A DNA stretch of 24,198 nt from Alectoria sarmentosa (taxonomy: Eukaryota; Ascomycota; Lecanoromycetes; Lecanorales; Parmeliaceae), in NCBI GenBank assembly GCA_009733775.1, contig WOGZ01000425.1:1-24198 (forward strand), read 5' to 3'. The stretch's first letter is position 1. Every line of letters starts with the position of its first letter. Both the position numbers and the translations under genes were made by a program. The notes below the pieces were generated by a model. The model had not been told where the DNA came from, searched no databases, and saw only the letters and a program-made list of their open reading frames with translations. This document shows positions 20,633-24,198 of this stretch, one piece after another.

Positions 20633-21221
20633 ATTTTCGAAGCGACGGGCCTAGAAGAGGAGGATATGTAACGACACAGACCTACAGATTAGGGTGTTCA
20701 AGAGGTAGCAAGCGCACAGAAGTGGTAGCCCTATGATGTGTCAGTAGGAGGCGCACCGATATGGTAGCCCTTTGAAGGAGTGAAAGCAGCCGCGCGAAAG
20801 TTTTAACCAAACGGACTTGAAGAGTCACAGGCTTAACTCAAGCGGTCCGGAAGCGTAGAAGACTCACGGCGGTGTGGGCTTTGAGGAAGCAGACCGAGAA
20901 TCAAGTGGTGAGGTGTACATTTGTGATGTGACAGTGTCGTGTACATAACACAAGAGATAGGATCTCGGATTTGGCAATTTGTGATGGCAATTTCAACTTT
21001 ACGATATCAACCTGATTCACGTTTCCGTGCCCAACAGTGAAGCTGTGATACCTCGATTAAACAACAGAGCACACTCAAAGTCTCTAAAGTAGGCAGAGCA
21101 GCGCCAAAGGTGCCTTGCAAATCATCCATCAGCAAGCTACCTATTTGTGCATTTGCTTGCCTGTTTACCACCCTATGGGGTGGCAGATTTGTTTCGCGGG
21201 GAAAGCGAGCTTGGTCCACAT
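20633..21221. other. Gene-free stretch between BTB-like relic and RPC25
   Basis: This should hold the RPC25 3' UTR on the right and the dead promoter of copy A on the left. An imperfect direct repeat is visible: gtggtagccctatgatg near 20722 and atggtagccctttgaag near 20761, about 40 bp apart. No open frame or RNA gene was recognised. Confidence 0.45.
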
Positions 21222-22207
21222 CTACCACCACTCAACTGGCCCCAGTCCGGACTGTGACATCGAAGCCTGCAGCGTTGAGCGCATCCAGTTTCCAAAAAAG
21301 GGATAGTGCGCTTACTGTGATACTGTAAGGGCTCTTCCGCTCCGCGGCCGACTCACTGTCTCGCTCGGAAGGAGCTGAAGGAGAAATGTCGTTCCATTGC
21401 TCGTCCTCCACACGCACTCGAACCCACTCGTTCTTGTCGTAGAAGTATTCGTCGCCATCATTGACCCAAGTCCAAACTTGCTCTTGCACGTTGCTGAAAC
21501 CCATATCAGATCCATGGAGAAGGCCATTGTCAACCAACGCAGGATCAACAAGCTAGAAGCATGGACAAAGAAAAGTAACCGCGCGAAAGGAATAGGGTCA
21601 CTGGGGCGACTTACAAGAAACTTTTGGGGAACATCAAGTTCGGAGGAATAAGTATGTCGTCGAAGAAGTCAAGCCGTACTGTTCTGAATGTCATCAAGCG
21701 AGTCTTGTCGTGGGAGAATGGGGGCGTACTCTTCATGCCATACTCAGAAGCGCCACTGATCTGTCCGAGCATGATCTCTCCTTTAAAAGGACGGAAGACG
21801 ATAAGACGAAATTCGACTGGGAACCTTCAACATTTGAGCTTCGAAGCCAAAATCCCTGGGCCTACCATTGACATTCAGAATGCCAGTACCATGGCCGATC
21901 AAACCGTCGGAGGCGTTCAGTATATCGTACATGCATATGCAAAGCCCGATCTTCTGAATTACCTGCAACGCTGTTAGCATCGTAACCTCCGTCAGGGAGC
22001 CAAGGTTGTATACTTTGTTGGCATATTTGGCGTTGATGTTGATTTGAATACTCTCCCCACTGGGCTTCTCCACATCCTCTGGAGATATTTGAACCAAATC
22101 ACTCAGTGTAGTCTGATTGATGTTTCAGCAATTCATTAAGATGAAATAAATCAGAACATATTCTCGTCGGACAGTCCGTCGTCTTGTTAGCTTACCAGGA
22201 TGAACAT
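21222..22207 (-). CDS. RPC25: RNA polymerase III subunit Rpc25 (Rpc8)
   Basis: Predicted 193 residues from seven exons: 22196-22207, 22014-22112, 21866-21962, 21730-21816, 21615-21678, 21316-21493 and 21222-21266. All six introns are GT-AG, and every junction restores the frame. Exon 1 codes only MFIL. The product then reads TTLSDLVQISPEDVEKPS, KYANKVIQKIGLCICMYDIL, VEFRLIVFRPFKGEIMLGQI, YGMKIRLDFFDDILIPPN, YFYDKNEWVRVRVE, and ends SMSQSGLGPVEWW. This is the family order: an RPB7-type N-terminal domain (about 1-80), then an OB-fold domain ending in the characteristic GLG..WW. Rpc25 pairs with Rpc17 as the Pol III stalk needed for initiation at tRNA and 5S genes. Length is close to the family norm and no damage is seen. 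Single open frames show only scattered pieces of it. Confidence 0.95.
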
Positions 22208-22470
22208 TTGGGCTTCAAATGCCACAATATGGGGACCTTGGAGCGCTTCAGATGGGAGGCGTCCATACAAAGGTGCGTAGGTTTACAGAGGTGGACACCG
22301 AAAGCCCTGGGCACTTAGGGTTAGGGTTAAGTGTAAGGCTGAGTGCTTGGCATGCTACAGAATATCAGGAATATCATGAACATCAATGCTGTGCATACGG
22401 TATGCATGCATACGAAGTGCATAATAGCGATATTATCGTGTGCATGCATATGAAGTACATTGTTACGATT
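22208..22470 (-). promoter_or_regulatory. RPC25 promoter up to the isochore edge
   Basis: Only about 260 bp separate the RPC25 start from the right AT-rich block. The interval contains two telomere-type hexamers (22315-22329) inside a CACTTA...TAAGTG inverted repeat. Nearer the edge are copies of a tgcatgcata word followed by gaagt.cat at about 22405-22460. The promoter call follows from position only. Confidence 0.45.
22315..22329 (+). promoter_or_regulatory. Two TTAGGG hexamers upstream of RPC25
   Basis: The sequence TTAGGGTTAGGGTTA lies about 110 bp upstream of the RPC25 start. It is framed by CACTTA and TAAGTG (22313-22334 overall), making a short inverted repeat. TTAGGG words upstream of translation-related genes are known binding sites for Tbf1-type factors in several yeasts and fungi. 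It could equally be a tiny interstitial telomere remnant. Confidence 0.45.
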
Positions 22471-24198
22471 TCATAATATGCATATTAAAATATTATAGCG
22501 ACAATACTTCGTAACGACATTAATATTGTACATATATGCGCTAATAAATAAATAAAAAAAAAGCATTCGAATTTTTTATATAGTTACACTTAAATAAATA
22601 TAAATTCTTTTATTATTTTTTAAAAATTAATAATATATTTAATGCTTAAAGTGTTAATAATAATAATAATAATAAAATACGAATTTAAATATTCGCTTTA
22701 ATCGAAATTAACATTATTATAAAAATTATTATTGCATTTATTAAAATACTTCGTTAATTAATCGATTGTTTTAGAAGTAAACTCGTAATAAAAAATATAA
22801 CTTATATTATAAATAAGTTTCAATTTAAAAGTTTTTTAATTATTACGCTTAAAGTCGAAAATATTATTTCAATTATTATACGAAAAATTAATTACGATCG
22901 AAAAAAGATTTTTTTTATATTCGCTATTAAATAAAATTTATAATTAATAATAATTTCACGCATTTTCAAACGAAACAATTTTCGATTATGCAAAATTATT
23001 AAAATTTTATTTTTTACGAAAATTATAATAAATTTTTTATAAAACTTCGCTTTATAATATAAAATTAAATTATAAAAAATTGAAAATAAAAAATTTAAAG
23101 CGACGAAATAAATATGATTTTAAATAATCGACGTAAAGTGTGCGAGTTTAATAATAAATTAATTAGATTTTTATTAAATTTATTATATATTATCGTTTTG
23201 TTAAAATTATAATAAAAAGTTCGTATTATATTTAAAAGATTAAAATTGCGATCGAAAAAAAGAAATACGTTGAAAATTTCATTAAAATTAATTAAGTTTT
23301 AAAATCGAAGATTAAATTAACTTGAAAATTTGAAATTAATATACGACGTATAAGTTTATATAATCTTTTCAATACGAAATTATAATAAAAGTTTATTATT
23401 AAAATTGAAAAACTTATTATTGAAAAAAAGAAAAAGAAAATTAATTAATATCTTTATTAAAAAAATAATGTATACATTTAAATTTTTTATTTTTTTATTT
23501 ATTAAACATAAATTCTTATTTTAAAGTTTTTAAAATTTATTTAAAAATATAAATTCGAACGCTTTAATATTATAATTATAAAAGATAAAATTTCGATATA
23601 TACATTTAAGTATTAAAAAGCAATTTATATATAATTTAAGATTATTTAAATATGTCACGAAATGATTTAAGAAAATAAGTTTATTCGAAATTTCGTAAAT
23701 CGTTAAATGTGAGATAGTAAAATCTCTTTTTAATGAAATTGCGTAATAGTTAAATAATTATGAAATTTATAAACGTAATTGCGAGTTTTAATAAATAAGA
23801 TATTAAATAAATTAATAATTAAAAAAGAAAAAAAAAAGAAAAATTGCAAACATTTAAGACTTTTATTAAATATATTAAAAACGAACTTTAATTGCGTAAC
23901 ACGCAATTTTATAAACGATTTAAATCACTTTTATTAATTTATTTAAAATATTTTCGTTTTTATAATTGTTTCTTTTTTAAAAAGATTTAATTTTTGAATT
24001 TTGATATAAGTGCGTATTATAATTAAATGTTTACGAATTTATTAAATTTATTTATATTATTTATTATAAATTTAATATATTTTAAATTAACGTTTATTAT
24101 TTTAATATACGTAAAGTGTTTATCGCAAATTTTTATAAACACGTTAATATATTTATATATTAAAATCGCGATAACGTAATTATAAATATTATTATTTT
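22471..24198. repeat. Right AT-rich, RIP-like isochore
   Basis: This has the same composition as the left block: nearly all A/T, remaining C/G mostly as CpG, CpA scarce, and no open frames over 60 codons. A short TAA microsatellite (about 22653-22676) is the only simple repeat noticed. No transposon coding sequence, inverted termini or gene could be recognised. The block continues past the window end. Confidence 0.85.

Noticed and set aside
22315..22329. Chromosome end or true telomere
   Set aside because: There are only two hexamers, with sequence continuing on both sides.
1..24198. tRNA or rRNA genes, and a secondary-metabolite or defence gene cluster
   Set aside because: Reading both strands gave no cloverleaf or rRNA-like segment and no biosynthetic enzyme next to the Zn2Cys6 regulator.

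Overview
The window reads as nuclear DNA of a filamentous ascomycete (Pezizomycotina). The genes have short 49-158 bp GT-AG introns, and there is a Zn2Cys6 regulator of the fungal type. A gene-bearing island of balanced composition (about 8.1-22.4 kb) sits between two extremely AT-rich, gene-free blocks (1-8.1 kb and 22.47-24.2 kb). In the AT-rich blocks TpA is very common, CpA/TpG look scarce and CpG survives. Where two copies of a repeat can be aligned, nearly all differences are transitions. This is the signature of repeat-induced point mutation (RIP) in an AT isochore. Protein wording resembles Leotiomycetes, but that is recollection and not proof.

Left AT block. It contains a 178 bp direct repeat (1105-1282 and 2738-2915) differing only by transitions. 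Between the copies lie a 54 bp minisatellite (core 1861-2130), a 148 bp duplication and a 43 bp repeat (2277-2620). Further right is a TA-flanked element with about 55 bp terminal inverted repeats (6515-7789), filled with an 8 bp tandem repeat.

Island. From left to right there are five apparently intact genes and two broken ones: an Mpo1-like (DUF962) ER membrane protein (-, 3 exons); mitochondrial ATP synthase alpha subunit (+, 6 exons), divergent from the first over a 328 bp promoter; a Zn2Cys6/fungal-trans transcription factor (+, 3 exons); a 636-residue NTF2-like-plus-disordered-tail protein (+, 2 exons) with a 57-residue internal duplication; two related, frameshifted and stop-containing BTB/POZ-like relics in tandem (-, about 20.5-18.4 kb); and RNA polymerase III subunit Rpc25 (-, 7 exons), which no single open frame reveals and which was rebuilt here from splice sites.

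The genes do not form one pathway. They are mostly housekeeping genes (lipid alpha-oxidation, respiration, Pol III transcription) next to a regulator and a decaying paralogue pair. No tRNA, rRNA, CRISPR array or biosynthetic cluster was seen. The most notable items are the transition-only direct repeat, the inverted-repeat element with satellite interior, the BTB-like pseudogene pair with Trp-to-stop changes, and a telomere-type motif in the Rpc25 promoter close to the isochore edge.
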